DNA of 64,000 nt, from assembly GCA_021732405.1 (NCBI GenBank), contig JAKFVB010000021.1:2564-66563 (forward strand), given 5' to 3'. Source of the DNA: Methylotenera sp. GTDB taxonomy: Bacteria > Pseudomonadota > Gammaproteobacteria > Burkholderiales > Methylophilaceae. This document shows, one piece after another, positions 1 through 12,061 of the stretch. Within the stretch, counting starts at the first letter, position 1; the number at the start of each line of letters is the position of its first letter. Both the position numbers and the translations under genes were made by a program. The notes under the pieces were generated by a model. That model saw only the letters and a program-made list of their open reading frames with translations. It was not told the DNA's origin and did not search any database.

Positions 1-3
1 CGT

Positions 4-2897
<2,894 letters not shown>

Positions 2898-3030
2898 CTT
2901 AATACTTGAATCTATCCAAGATTAACGGTTTGTTCTAAAGCTGATAATACAATCAATACCCCATTAAAACTTTACTTCTTCCAATTTGTTACAGAGCCTT
3001 CTCGAAAGAGAAAAGCACAACATTACCAGT

Positions 3031-3149
3031 TATGCTTGGCGGCCATAGCGGTTTGGAACCACCCCTTCCCATCTCGAACAGGGCCGTGAAACGAACCAGC
3101 GCCAATGATAGTATGCTCTTCGCATGCGAAAGTAGGTCACCGCCAAGCT
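3031..3149 (+). rRNA. rrf: 5S ribosomal RNA
   Basis: TTGGCGGCCATAGCGGTTTGGAACCACCCCTTCCCATCTCGAACAGGG...GAAAGTAGGTCACCGCCAA; terminal stem CTTGGCGG/CCGCCAAG. Ends approximate. Confidence 0.95.
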
Positions 3150-3183
3150 ATTTATACCAAATCAGCATCATGCTGGTTTACTT

Positions 3184-3208
3184 AAAGCCTCCTTCACGGA
3201 GGCTTTTT
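3184..3208 (+). terminator. Rho-independent terminator of the rRNA operon
   Basis: AAAGCCTCC-TTCAC-GGAGGCTTTTT, 9-bp perfect stem with T-run, shortly after the 5S. Confidence 0.85.
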
Positions 3209-3295
3209 GCTTTTATGGACTTAATTAACCGGCCAAAATATTGTGATTTAATCTAAGTTCGGGGTATAGTCGTTATTAATATTGGAGTAAAACTC

Positions 3296-3778
3296 ATGAA
3301 AATACTTTTTTTAAGTTGCCTGTTTCTACTTTATTTGCCTGCGTTAGCTCAAACTGGAACTACAGATGTGAGTAGCAAGTCATGTCAAAAGACTTGTTTG
3401 CCAGTTGACTTGACGCGCGGTAAGCAGGATGAGCCTCTATCGCATAGCAAAATAGATGATGAGTTAACTAAGGGCAAGCAGACCGAAAATCTAACATCTA
3501 ACAAGTTACGTGACGATTTGTCGCGTGGAAAAGAAAGTGCTGTATTGCATGCAGGTAAAAAGTCAGACGAATTGGGCCGCGGCTTAGAAACCAACCCTTT
3601 TCAAACTAACAGAAGTCGCGATGATTTGACTCGTAGTAACGTCAATAATAATTTAACGGCGGGTAGAAAAAGCGACGATTTATCGCGTAGCGCGGGGAGT
3701 GATGACCTAAGCTTTAGTAGAGTAAGTGATGACTTATCGCGTGGCAAAGAGTCCGATTTATTAACGCGTTGTGATTAA
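3296..3778 (+). CDS. Secreted 9-residue-repeat protein (hypothetical)
   Basis: Signal peptide MKILFLSCLFLLYLPALAQ, GGAG-type RBS upstream, then 14 contiguous 9-aa units (consensus SDDLSRGKx). Confidence 0.85.
   Translation: MKILFLSCLFLLYLPALAQTGTTDVSSKSCQKTCLPVDLTRGKQDEPLSHSKIDDELTKGKQTENLTSNKLRDDLSRGKESAVLHAGKKSDELGRGLETNPFQTNRSRDDLTRSNVNNNLTAGRKSDDLSRSAGSDDLSFSRVSDDLSRGKESDLLTRCD
3401..3775 (+). repeat. 14 degenerate 27-bp (9-aa) coding repeats, apparent 54-bp/18-aa super-period
   Basis: PVDLTRGKQ/DEPLSHSKI/DDELTKGKQ/TENLTSNKL/RDDLSRGKE/SAVLHAGKK/SDELGRGLE/TNPFQTNRS/RDDLTRSNV/NNNLTAGRK/SDDLSRSAG/SDDLSFSRV/SDDLSRGKE/SDLLTRCD, with no insertions or deletions. Confidence 0.9.
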
Positions 3779-3781
3779 TTT

Positions 3782-5002
3782 TTAGTTTTCTACAACTAAA
3801 TCAGGCACGTAGTTAAATGCTATTTTTACCTGAGATGCATACAGCGCATTATGCGCACCACCCAGATAAATCGTATTTTTGCCGTATTTAGTATTCAGTT
3901 TATCTACGGCTGAATTTAATTTCTTATTCGTTTCTACTATCTCAGTTTCAAATAGATCGACAATATATTGCTGATCAAGAATAAAACTTGAAAATGAAAT
4001 ACCCACTGCCTGCGGAATCACTTTCTTGTCTGGATAACTTTTCCAAAGTGTTTCAAAAACATGCGTAATGTTTAAAGTACTATCGGTGGGCGAACAATTT
4101 GCTTCAATCACCCAAGTAGGGTGATTGGTAAACTTAAGGCGTACGTGTATTTTAGACGTACGTAGATGATAGCTACGTAATCGTACACAAGCTTTTTGCA
4201 GCAGTCTGTGTAAAACCGATAGCGCGCCATGTTGTGTGCGTAATTCGGGCGGAAGTACATGCGAATGCCCTAGGCTTTTCCTGTCTGTCTCAGTGCGCAT
4301 GATTTCAACACCTCGTAATTTATCATACATGCGCTCACCTTCCACGCTACCCCAAGCGGCGCGCAATTGTTGCTTATTAGCGGCATATAAGGCTTGCATA
4401 GTGGTTAAGCCATAATGATTAAGCCGTTCTTCCATGCGTCTGCCAATCCCTGTTAAATCTCTAGGTTTAAGGCCGTACAGTTTTTCAGGAATATCCTGCT
4501 GCTCGATGACAACACAGCCGTTGGGTTTTTGCATATTAGATGCCAGTTTGGCTAAAAAAGTATTGGGTGCAATGCCAATAGAGCAGTGAATAAATTCAAA
4601 TTGTTTATTAATTTCACGTTTAATCTTGGCGGCTAATTTAAGCGCATTATCTTTTTGCTGCTGTGAACCCGTTAACTTGCATACCATTTCATCAATCGAT
4701 AATACCTTTTCCACATGCGTACAAGACTCAACGATTTCGATTAGTTTGTGATGATATTGCACATAAAGTGGCGGCCTTGCTTCTACAAAAATCATGTCTG
4801 GGCACAACTTACGCGCATCTCGCACGCCTGTACCTGTTTTAACGCCAAATGCTTTAGCTTCATAGCTTGCAGCAATACAACATGTGCTTTCTGCCATCAC
4901 CGCCAGCACGCCGATTGGCTTGCCGCGTAATTCTGGGCGCAACTGTTGCTCCACTGAGGCAAAGTAAGAGTTAAAATCAACGTATAAGGCGTTTAAGCTC
5001 AT
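3782..5002 (-). CDS. Y-family DNA polymerase (DinB/UmuC-like)
   Basis: LYVDFNSYFASVEQQLRPELRGKPIGV, AASYEAKAFGVKTG, SIDEM catalytic motif, GIAPNTFLAKLASNMQKPNG, GIGRRMEERL. Confidence 0.9.
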   Translation of the reverse strand: MSLNALYVDFNSYFASVEQQLRPELRGKPIGVLAVMAESTCCIAASYEAKAFGVKTGTGVRDARKLCPDMIFVEARPPLYVQYHHKLIEIVESCTHVEKVLSIDEMVCKLTGSQQQKDNALKLAAKIKREINKQFEFIHCSIGIAPNTFLAKLASNMQKPNGCVVIEQQDIPEKLYGLKPRDLTGIGRRMEERLNHYGLTTMQALYAANKQQLRAAWGSVEGERMYDKLRGVEIMRTETDRKSLGHSHVLPPELRTQHGALSVLHRLLQKACVRLRSYHLRTSKIHVRLKFTNHPTWVIEANCSPTDSTLNITHVFETLWKSYPDKKVIPQAVGISFSSFILDQQYIVDLFETEIVETNKKLNSAVDKLNTKYGKNTIYLGGAHNALYASQVKIAFNYVPDLVVEN

Positions 5003-5094
5003 GGCAAAAATAATGAAACCTGATGTAATGTTTTAGATAAATGATGGACTAACTATTGTAGGATGAATTCATAAAAAGTGAAAAGGTGTAGATA

Positions 5095-5649
5095 ATGAAT
5101 AACAAACAAATCGCAATTTTTGCAGGTGGCTGTTTTTGGTGCACCGAGCCTGTATTTAGCCAATTAATTGGCGTTAATAAAGTTGTTTCTGGCTATATTG
5201 GTGGCCACACGCTTAACCCTACTTACAAAGATATTTGCAACGGTGATACTGGCCATGCGGAAGGTATCCAGATAGTTTTTGATGCAGACCAAGTAAGTTT
5301 TGAAACCTTGCTAGAAGTGTTTTTTGCCTCACATGACCCTACCACGCTAAACCGCCAAGGTAATGACGTAGGCACGCAATATCGCTCTGCCGTATTTTGC
5401 CAAAATGCCGCACAACGTGATGCAACTATCAAAATGATTGAAGCACTGAATGCTAAAAAAACGTTTCATTCTGCTATTGTGACGCAGATTAATGGCCCAG
5501 ATACGTTTTACCCTGCTGAGAGTTATCATCAATATTATTTTGAAAAGAACCCAGGTCAGCCTTATTGTTTGGCAGTTGCTGCGCCTAAAAAAGAAAAAAT
5601 AAGAACAAAGTACTCAGAGTTAATAAAAGATTTATCGCAGGATGCTTAA
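5095..5649 (+). CDS. msrA: Peptide-methionine (S)-S-oxide reductase MsrA
   Basis: GGCFWCTEPVF catalytic motif; GHAEGIQIVFD; YHQYYFEKNP. Confidence 0.95.
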   Translation: MNNKQIAIFAGGCFWCTEPVFSQLIGVNKVVSGYIGGHTLNPTYKDICNGDTGHAEGIQIVFDADQVSFETLLEVFFASHDPTTLNRQGNDVGTQYRSAVFCQNAAQRDATIKMIEALNAKKTFHSAIVTQINGPDTFYPAESYHQYYFEKNPGQPYCLAVAAPKKEKIRTKYSELIKDLSQDA

Positions 5650-5670
5650 TTTTTTGGGTAATTTTTAGGG

Positions 5671-6786
5671 TTAAGTTTTACTACTTAACCATTGCCTGCG
5701 CCAAAAAATCATTATCATGATAGATGCGATGCTGACCATTAAGCCGATTGCCCACCAAAAGCCATCGGCTTCTTTTAACCACGGCATGGATTCAAAATTC
5801 ATCCCAAAAATACCAGAAATCAATGTGGCTGGCATAAATAGCATGGTGACGACTGTTAAAGCGCGCAATTCGAGATTGACGCGATTACTCATACTAGCCA
5901 TATAAATATCCATCATGCCGCTTAGGCTATCGCGAATGGATTCCAGCGATTCAATGAAATTGACGGTGTGATCATATACATCACGCAAATACGGCATGGT
6001 GGCTTCTTTAAAAAAGTCATTTTCGTTGCGGATTAGATTATTAATCACCTCACGCAGCGGCCATACCGCGCGGCGTAGCTCAACGCTCACATGTTTTAGC
6101 TGATGAATATTCTGTAATTCAGCATTGCTGGGCCTTGAAAGTAATACTTCTTCTAATGCCTCACTGGCATCGCCCACGTCTTCCAGCACGCTAAAATACC
6201 TGTCCACCACACTATCTAGGAGCGCATACGCTAAATAATCCACACCCAGTTCACGAATGTGCGCGCGACTTGCGCGCATACGGGCACGTACAGGCTCAAA
6301 AATACCAGTAGAACGCTCTTGAAAAGTGAGCAAATAATCATGCCCTAAGACAAAACTCACCTGCTCAGAATCCAAATTTAGATTGGTCTTGTCATACTTA
6401 AAACTACGCGTTTCTAAAAACACATAATCGTCAAACTCATCAATCTTAGGGCGCTGCTCGGTATTCAATATGTCTTCTAGCACCAGTGGATGCAAATTGA
6501 ACAAATCACCCACTTGCTTAATCAGCGCTGCATCATGCACGCCATGAATGTTCAGCCATAGTTTTTTTCCCGCGCTGGTGTAATCACTTAATTTAAAAGC
6601 AGCAAGCTCATCTGCGCTTAACAGTTTTTCGGTTAAATCAGCTGCGTCATATGCCACCAGTGTGACGGTAGGCTTATCCATTTTGGATATATCAGCATCC
6701 ATATCGCCCACATAAATCAAGGAACCAGGCGGCATGCCGATTTTTTTAGATAGGCGTTTTTTGGATGATTTGCGGTTTTTTTTCAT
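5671..6786 (-). CDS. corA: CorA family magnesium/cobalt transporter
   Basis: Two C-terminal TM segments with GMNFESMP (GMN signature); LNIHGVHDAALIKQVGDLFNLHPLVLEDILNTEQRPKI. Confidence 0.93.
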   Translation of the reverse strand: MKKNRKSSKKRLSKKIGMPPGSLIYVGDMDADISKMDKPTVTLVAYDAADLTEKLLSADELAAFKLSDYTSAGKKLWLNIHGVHDAALIKQVGDLFNLHPLVLEDILNTEQRPKIDEFDDYVFLETRSFKYDKTNLNLDSEQVSFVLGHDYLLTFQERSTGIFEPVRARMRASRAHIRELGVDYLAYALLDSVVDRYFSVLEDVGDASEALEEVLLSRPSNAELQNIHQLKHVSVELRRAVWPLREVINNLIRNENDFFKEATMPYLRDVYDHTVNFIESLESIRDSLSGMMDIYMASMSNRVNLELRALTVVTMLFMPATLISGIFGMNFESMPWLKEADGFWWAIGLMVSIASIMIMIFWRRQWLSSKT

Positions 6787-6797
6787 ATTTGAAATAA

Positions 6798-7694
6798 TTA
6801 GTTGCCTAAATCAACACTGAAAATATGAGCATGCTGTTTTGAAGTGTTGCCTCTTTCATCTATACAATAAAAAATTGTAACGTTCCCTGTAACAGAATCT
6901 TTGTGAGCAAGTTCATTAAGATCAATACCAGGGGCAACACTAACTTTCATTCTACGGTCTGAAAATTCTGGAAATGTTGCACCCCAGCCTCGTTTTGCTG
7001 AGTCTCTATCCGTAGCACGAATAACAATTTCGGTTTTTTCAAGTTCAATTGATTTTTCTAACTGTGAGAGATCGGCAAGCATACTTGGAACTTCAGCTAT
7101 AGCCTCCTTGGATAGAATTACATTATTATCAATACTTATTGACGCATTTGAGTCTTTCTTTGCGGGTCTTGTGAATTCAATTGCACCTTGAATTGCACCA
7201 GGAGTTTCTTCTAGAGAATTATTTAATTTTTTATTAAGTATTTCTTTGTCAATGCCAGTAATTTCCTCACCTTGGTTTAGCGTAATGTTAATTTGTTGTT
7301 GAATATTAGGCTTGTTTGAATCGTTGTTGAATTTATCTATAGCTATTTTTACACCATATAAAAACACTGCAACCACAATCCAAGACACTATTTCTTCTTT
7401 TTTCTTTTGTGGCTTTTGAGATAATAAATTTAACTTTACTCCTGACTCATCTTCAATTTGATCTTGTATCGCTAATTTCAGTCTGAATTTGATTTTTTCT
7501 GTAAGACTGCCAGATTTTAGCTCTTCTACATACAGTTGAATATCTTGAGCAACAACATCGTCAAATAGCTTTTCTAAAGCTAATGGCGTTGCTTTTGCAT
7601 TTTTATCAAATGCCAGAAGTGATTTAGCTACGTCTGTTAATAATAGGTGATCCTTGTTTGAAAAATATATTTCCTGTTCAAAAACAATTTCCAT
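6798..7694 (-). CDS. Hypothetical single-TM protein
   Basis: Intact 298-aa ORF with RBS-like AAAGGTCAT upstream of ATG; one TM (IVSWIVVAVFLYGVKIAI); no recognisable family. Confidence 0.75.
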   Translation of the reverse strand: MEIVFEQEIYFSNKDHLLLTDVAKSLLAFDKNAKATPLALEKLFDDVVAQDIQLYVEELKSGSLTEKIKFRLKLAIQDQIEDESGVKLNLLSQKPQKKKEEIVSWIVVAVFLYGVKIAIDKFNNDSNKPNIQQQINITLNQGEEITGIDKEILNKKLNNSLEETPGAIQGAIEFTRPAKKDSNASISIDNNVILSKEAIAEVPSMLADLSQLEKSIELEKTEIVIRATDRDSAKRGWGATFPEFSDRRMKVSVAPGIDLNELAHKDSVTGNVTIFYCIDERGNTSKQHAHIFSVDLGN

Positions 7695-7733
7695 GATGAC
7701 CTTTCATTAAAAGCGTAAAGCTGCTCTGATTAA

Positions 7734-9500
7734 TTATTTCTGCCAAGCATCCCGCAAAGTCACTGTACGATTAAATATTGGTTTGCCAGCAGCGCTGTCT
7801 TTTTTATCCGCAACAAAATAACCATGACGTTCAAACTGGAATTTATCTTCTGCTTTTGCATCTTTTAAGCTTGGCTCTAATTGCGAGGTAATGGTTTTTA
7901 CAGAATCAGGATTCAAGTCATTCAGATAATCCCTGTCGCCTGATCCAGGGTGCGCTTCTTTGAATAATCTATCGTACAAACGAATTTCGGCTGCGTAAGC
8001 ATGTTGTGCGCTTACCCAGTGGATATTACCTTTTACTTTTATGGCATCTGCACCTGGCGTACCAGATTTTGTATCTGGCAGGTAGTCGCAATGTACTACT
8101 GTGACGTTGCCTGCGGCGTCTTTTTCAAAGCCTGTGCATTTCACCACGTAGCCATAACGCAGGCGCACCATGCCATCTGGCGTTAGCCTGAAAAAGCCTT
8201 TGCTTGGCGTTTCCATAAAGTCTTCCGCTTCAATCCATAATTCGCGTGTTAAGGGCACAACGCGTTTGCCTAATTCGGGTTTGAGCGGATGGTTAGGCGC
8301 GAAGCAATCTTCTACTTGGTTGACTGGGTAGTTATCAATAACCAGCTTAATCGGGTCTAGCACGGCAATTCGGCGTTCTGCAGCGTCGTTAAGCACTTCA
8401 CGCATGCAGTCTTCCAATATAGTGTATTCAATCCATGAATCGGCTTTACTGACGCCAATACGGTCTGTGAATAACTTAAAGCCTTCTGCCACATAGCCAC
8501 GACGGCGCGCGCCTGCTAGGGTTGGTAATCGTGGGTCATCCCAGCCTGAAACATGTTTTTGCTCAACCAGATCGATTAACTTACGTTTTGAAAGCACCAC
8601 GTAAGTTAAGTTAAGGCGTGCGAATTCATATTGTTTTGGTAATGGATGCGCTAATAAACCTGCTTCAGCTAAGCGCTCTAATAACCAATCATAAAACGGG
8701 CGTTGGTCTTCAAATTCAAGCGTGCAAATGGAATGCGTGATTTGCTCTAAGGCATCTTCAATCGGGTGAGCAAACGTATACATGGGGTAAATGCACCATG
8801 TGTCACCCGTATTATGGTGGTGCGCACGGCGTACGCGATAAATCGCAGGATCGCGCAGGTTGATATTAGGCGATGCCATATCGATTTTGGCGCGCAAGAT
8901 CAGGCTGCCATCAGCATGTTTGCCATCACGCATTTCGCGGAATAGTTGCAGATTCTCTGCCACACTGCGATTACGCCAGGGTGAGTTTTTGCCAGGTTCT
9001 GTCAGCGTGCCGCGGGTTTCGCGCATTTCATCGGCGGTTTGGCTATCTACAAAGGCATGACCGTTTTCAATCAGACTCTCTGCCGCGTGATACATAAAAT
9101 CGAAATAATTGCTGGCGAAATATAGATTGGATTCAGCGCCGTTTGCCCAATTAAAGCCAAGCCATTGCACCGCAACAGAGATGCTGTCCACATACTCTTG
9201 GCTCTCTTTTTCAGGATTGGTATCATCAAAACGCAGATGGCATACGCCAGCGTAGTCGCGTGCTAAACCAAAATTTAAAAAGATACTTTTGGCATGACCG
9301 ATATGTAAGTAGCCATTCGGTTCTGGCGGAAAGCGGGTACGGATTTTAGCAGGGTCTGCTTGACCAGTGGCTTGATGTGTTGCATCACCTGGGCTGCCTG
9401 CCCATTTTTTGCTGGCGAATTTGTTATCGGCTAAATCGTGCTCAACAATGGCGCGAATAAAGTTTGAACCTAGTGGAATCGGAGTTTTTTCTGCGGACAT
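7734..9500 (-). CDS. glnS: Glutaminyl-tRNA synthetase
   Basis: RFPPEPNGYLHIGHAKSIFLNFGLA (HIGH) and VLSKRKL (KMSKS-like) motifs; length 588 aa. Confidence 0.97.
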   Translation of the reverse strand: MSAEKTPIPLGSNFIRAIVEHDLADNKFASKKWAGSPGDATHQATGQADPAKIRTRFPPEPNGYLHIGHAKSIFLNFGLARDYAGVCHLRFDDTNPEKESQEYVDSISVAVQWLGFNWANGAESNLYFASNYFDFMYHAAESLIENGHAFVDSQTADEMRETRGTLTEPGKNSPWRNRSVAENLQLFREMRDGKHADGSLILRAKIDMASPNINLRDPAIYRVRRAHHHNTGDTWCIYPMYTFAHPIEDALEQITHSICTLEFEDQRPFYDWLLERLAEAGLLAHPLPKQYEFARLNLTYVVLSKRKLIDLVEQKHVSGWDDPRLPTLAGARRRGYVAEGFKLFTDRIGVSKADSWIEYTILEDCMREVLNDAAERRIAVLDPIKLVIDNYPVNQVEDCFAPNHPLKPELGKRVVPLTRELWIEAEDFMETPSKGFFRLTPDGMVRLRYGYVVKCTGFEKDAAGNVTVVHCDYLPDTKSGTPGADAIKVKGNIHWVSAQHAYAAEIRLYDRLFKEAHPGSGDRDYLNDLNPDSVKTITSQLEPSLKDAKAEDKFQFERHGYFVADKKDSAAGKPIFNRTVTLRDAWQK

Positions 9501-9636
9501 AAATATTTCGTATCGTTTTTTTATAAGCTAATAATGACGATATTTTACACGCTTGAATTGGATTACGGGTGGCTTACATAGACTAAAGCAGTAGGCATTT
9601 GCTGTGATAAACTCCAAGAAATATAATCAAAACAAT

Positions 9637-10623
9637 ATGAGCAATTTAACTTTTCCTATTTTACAGTTGCTGGCGGATGGCCAATTTCACTCTGGTGAGG
9701 CCTTGGCACAGCAGTTTAAAGTGACACGCGCCACGATTTGGAATGCGATTAAACATGCAGAAGCGTTGGGTATTACAATTTTTTCAGTGCGCGGGCGCGG
9801 CTATAAATTACCGCAAGCGATTGATTTTTTGGATAAAAATTCTGTATTGAATGCAATCGGCGAACAACGTGAATGGTTTAATTTAATCATCCTGGATGAA
9901 GTAGCATCCACCAATACCTATTTGATGCAGCAAAAAAATGTGGCGCATGCCACTTGTGTGGCGGCGCATATTCAAACCAAGGGCAAAGGCAGGCGTGGCC
10001 GTACTTGGGTTTCGCAATTGGGAGCAAGCTTAACTTTTTCTTTGGTATGGCGTTTTCAGTGCGGTGCTGCGGCATTATCGGGTTTAAGTTTGGCCGTTGG
10101 CGTGGCATTAATGCGCACTTTGATTAGCTTTGGTATTAATCAAGTGCAATTAAAATGGCCTAACGATATATTGATTGACGGTAAAAAGCTGGCAGGTATT
10201 TTAATTGAGCTGCAAGGCGATTTGGATGGGCCAAGCACCGCTGTGATTGGGGTGGGCATTAATCTAAATCTGCCAAAAGCGATGATTGAATCCATCGATC
10301 AACCAACGACCGATTTAAATACAATATCTAGTCACCCGATTAATCAAAATGCTTTGTTAGGCACATTGTTAAAGCATTTGGCAGAGGTGCTAAGCGGGTT
10401 TGAACAGTTTGGTTTTGTTGGCTTGCGCGATGAATGGCTAAGTCACCATGCTTATCATCAGCAGCCCGTGCGTATGTTGTTACCCAATGGCACTGAGGTA
10501 TTGGGCGTGGTAAAAAATGTGGCGGATGATGGTATTTTGCTGGTGGAAACCGCGCTTGGCTTGCAGCGTTTTTCAGCAGGCGAGATTTCCCTAAGAGGCT
10601 TTAATGCAGGAGTTGCGGCCTAA
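9637..10623 (+). CDS. birA: Bifunctional biotin-[acetyl-CoA-carboxylase] ligase/repressor BirA (ORF open from 9604)
   Basis: N-terminal HTH (FHSGEALAQQFKVTRATIWNAIKHAEALG), KGRRGRTWVS biotin ligase motif, LKWPNDILIDGKKLAGIL. Confidence 0.93.
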   Translation: MSNLTFPILQLLADGQFHSGEALAQQFKVTRATIWNAIKHAEALGITIFSVRGRGYKLPQAIDFLDKNSVLNAIGEQREWFNLIILDEVASTNTYLMQQKNVAHATCVAAHIQTKGKGRRGRTWVSQLGASLTFSLVWRFQCGAAALSGLSLAVGVALMRTLISFGINQVQLKWPNDILIDGKKLAGILIELQGDLDGPSTAVIGVGINLNLPKAMIESIDQPTTDLNTISSHPINQNALLGTLLKHLAEVLSGFEQFGFVGLRDEWLSHHAYHQQPVRMLLPNGTEVLGVVKNVADDGILLVETALGLQRFSAGEISLRGFNAGVAA

Positions 10624-11378
10624 TGTTATTGGTAATCGATAGCGGCAATACCCGCACTAAATGGGCTTTGGTGGATAGCGCAGGCGTGATGCAAGCGCCT
10701 GCAGTTTGCTTGAATGCGGATTTAGCGATATCAACATTAAAACAAGCGGCGCAAAAAGCCGATCAAGTGCTGATTGCCAATGTGGCTGGGCAGGCGATAG
10801 CCCAACAAATCGCACAGTTGGTTACGCCGCTAAATGCCCATTTTATTGTGGCTAAGCAACAGGCAGCTGACGTGATTAATTGCTACGAGCAAGCAGAAAA
10901 GCTGGGTGCAGACCGCTGGGCTAGCTTAATTGCCGCTTGGCATATCCATCATCAGCCAACTTTAGTGATTAATGCGGGTACTGCAATAACCATTGATTGC
11001 TTGACGACTGATGAAAGTAATAAAGGTTTGTTTTTGGGCGGTACCATCATGCCTGGTCTAAGCCTAATGCAGACTGGATTGACGCATAACACGGCGCAAT
11101 TGAAGATGGATAAAGGCAGTCATCTGGCTTTTCCCCTTAACACACAGGATGCCATTGAAACAGGATGCTTAAATGCAGCAATCGGTGCGATTGCCGTGAT
11201 GCACAATCAGCTTGAAAGTATATGTGGTTTACCGCCAAAATTAGTGATTAGCGGCGGCGATGCTTCTACCATTGCAGGCGTGTTAATGGCGCATATAAAA
11301 GTAGATGAAAAACGGGTTATGATACTGGAAAACCTTGTTTTGCAAGGTTTAGCAATATTAAAGAAAGAGTACATATGA
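10623..11378 (+). CDS. coaX: Type III pantothenate kinase
   Basis: LLVIDSGNTRTKWAL; GADRWASLIAAW; VINAGTAITIDCL; FLGGTIMPGLSLM; overlaps birA stop. Confidence 0.93.
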   Translation: MLLVIDSGNTRTKWALVDSAGVMQAPAVCLNADLAISTLKQAAQKADQVLIANVAGQAIAQQIAQLVTPLNAHFIVAKQQAADVINCYEQAEKLGADRWASLIAAWHIHHQPTLVINAGTAITIDCLTTDESNKGLFLGGTIMPGLSLMQTGLTHNTAQLKMDKGSHLAFPLNTQDAIETGCLNAAIGAIAVMHNQLESICGLPPKLVISGGDASTIAGVLMAHIKVDEKRVMILENLVLQGLAILKKEYI

Positions 11379-12040
11379 AGTGGTTGTTAGGATTTTTGCT
11401 GTTGGTTAATGCGGGTTTATTCGTATATTTTAATTTAGATGTGATTGCGCCAAAACCAGCGCAAGTGAATGCGCCGATTAACCCAGAAAAACTCAAAATA
11501 TTGGATCAGCAAGCACTGGAAGCTATGCCTAGAAAAATTGCTGTATTGCCGGTGACACCTGCCATTGAAACGCCAGCTACCAGTTGTTATGAGTGGGGCA
11601 ATTTTACAGCGAGTAATCTGCCGTCTGCACAGGTGGCTTTGGTTAAACTAGGCTTAGAAGGAATTGCTAAACAAGCAGATACAGCTAAAGCGGACAGGCG
11701 TTTTTGGGTATATTATCCGCCTTTGAAAAACGCGCAGCTTGCACAGGAAAAAGCCAATGAAATTAAAGCCTTGGGCATTGGCGAGATATTTGTTGTGCAA
11801 GATTCGCAGTGGCGCCACGCGATTTCTTTTGGCCTGTTTCAAGATGAAAAATTGGCAACTAATTTGTTAAACGATTTACAAGCCAAAGGTGTAAAAGGCG
11901 CGACTAAAGCATTGCGTAGTCCAGGTAAAAACATCTCTAGCTTGATGATTAAAGCGGTGACGCCAGAAGCGGCATTAGAGTTACAAAAAATAAGCCCAGA
12001 ATTTGTAGGCAGTGAGCTTAAAGTAGCGGCTTGCTCTTAA
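11375..12040 (+). CDS. SPOR-domain-like membrane-anchored protein
   Basis: N-terminal TM anchor (WLLGFLLLVNAGLFVYF), C-terminal RFWVYYPPLKNAQLAQEKANEIKALGIGEIFVVQDSQWRHAISFGLFQDEKLATNLLNDLQAKGV typical of SPOR proteins downstream of coaX. Confidence 0.75.
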   Translation: MKWLLGFLLLVNAGLFVYFNLDVIAPKPAQVNAPINPEKLKILDQQALEAMPRKIAVLPVTPAIETPATSCYEWGNFTASNLPSAQVALVKLGLEGIAKQADTAKADRRFWVYYPPLKNAQLAQEKANEIKALGIGEIFVVQDSQWRHAISFGLFQDEKLATNLLNDLQAKGVKGATKALRSPGKNISSLMIKAVTPEAALELQKISPEFVGSELKVAACS

Positions 12041-12061
12041 GCTGATTCGGGTGCCGCACGT

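Noticed and set aside
3032-3256. 74-aa ORF over the 5S rRNA
   Set aside because: Overlaps the 5S gene and its terminator; not a protein gene.
3385-3594. Antisense 69-aa ORF in the repeat protein gene
   Set aside because: By-product of the repetitive composition; no start/RBS context and overlaps a better supported CDS.
3782-5002. Calling the Y-family polymerase a type VI secretion (ImpB) protein
   Set aside because: The ImpB label comes from old UmuC/ImpB nomenclature; no other T6SS genes are present.
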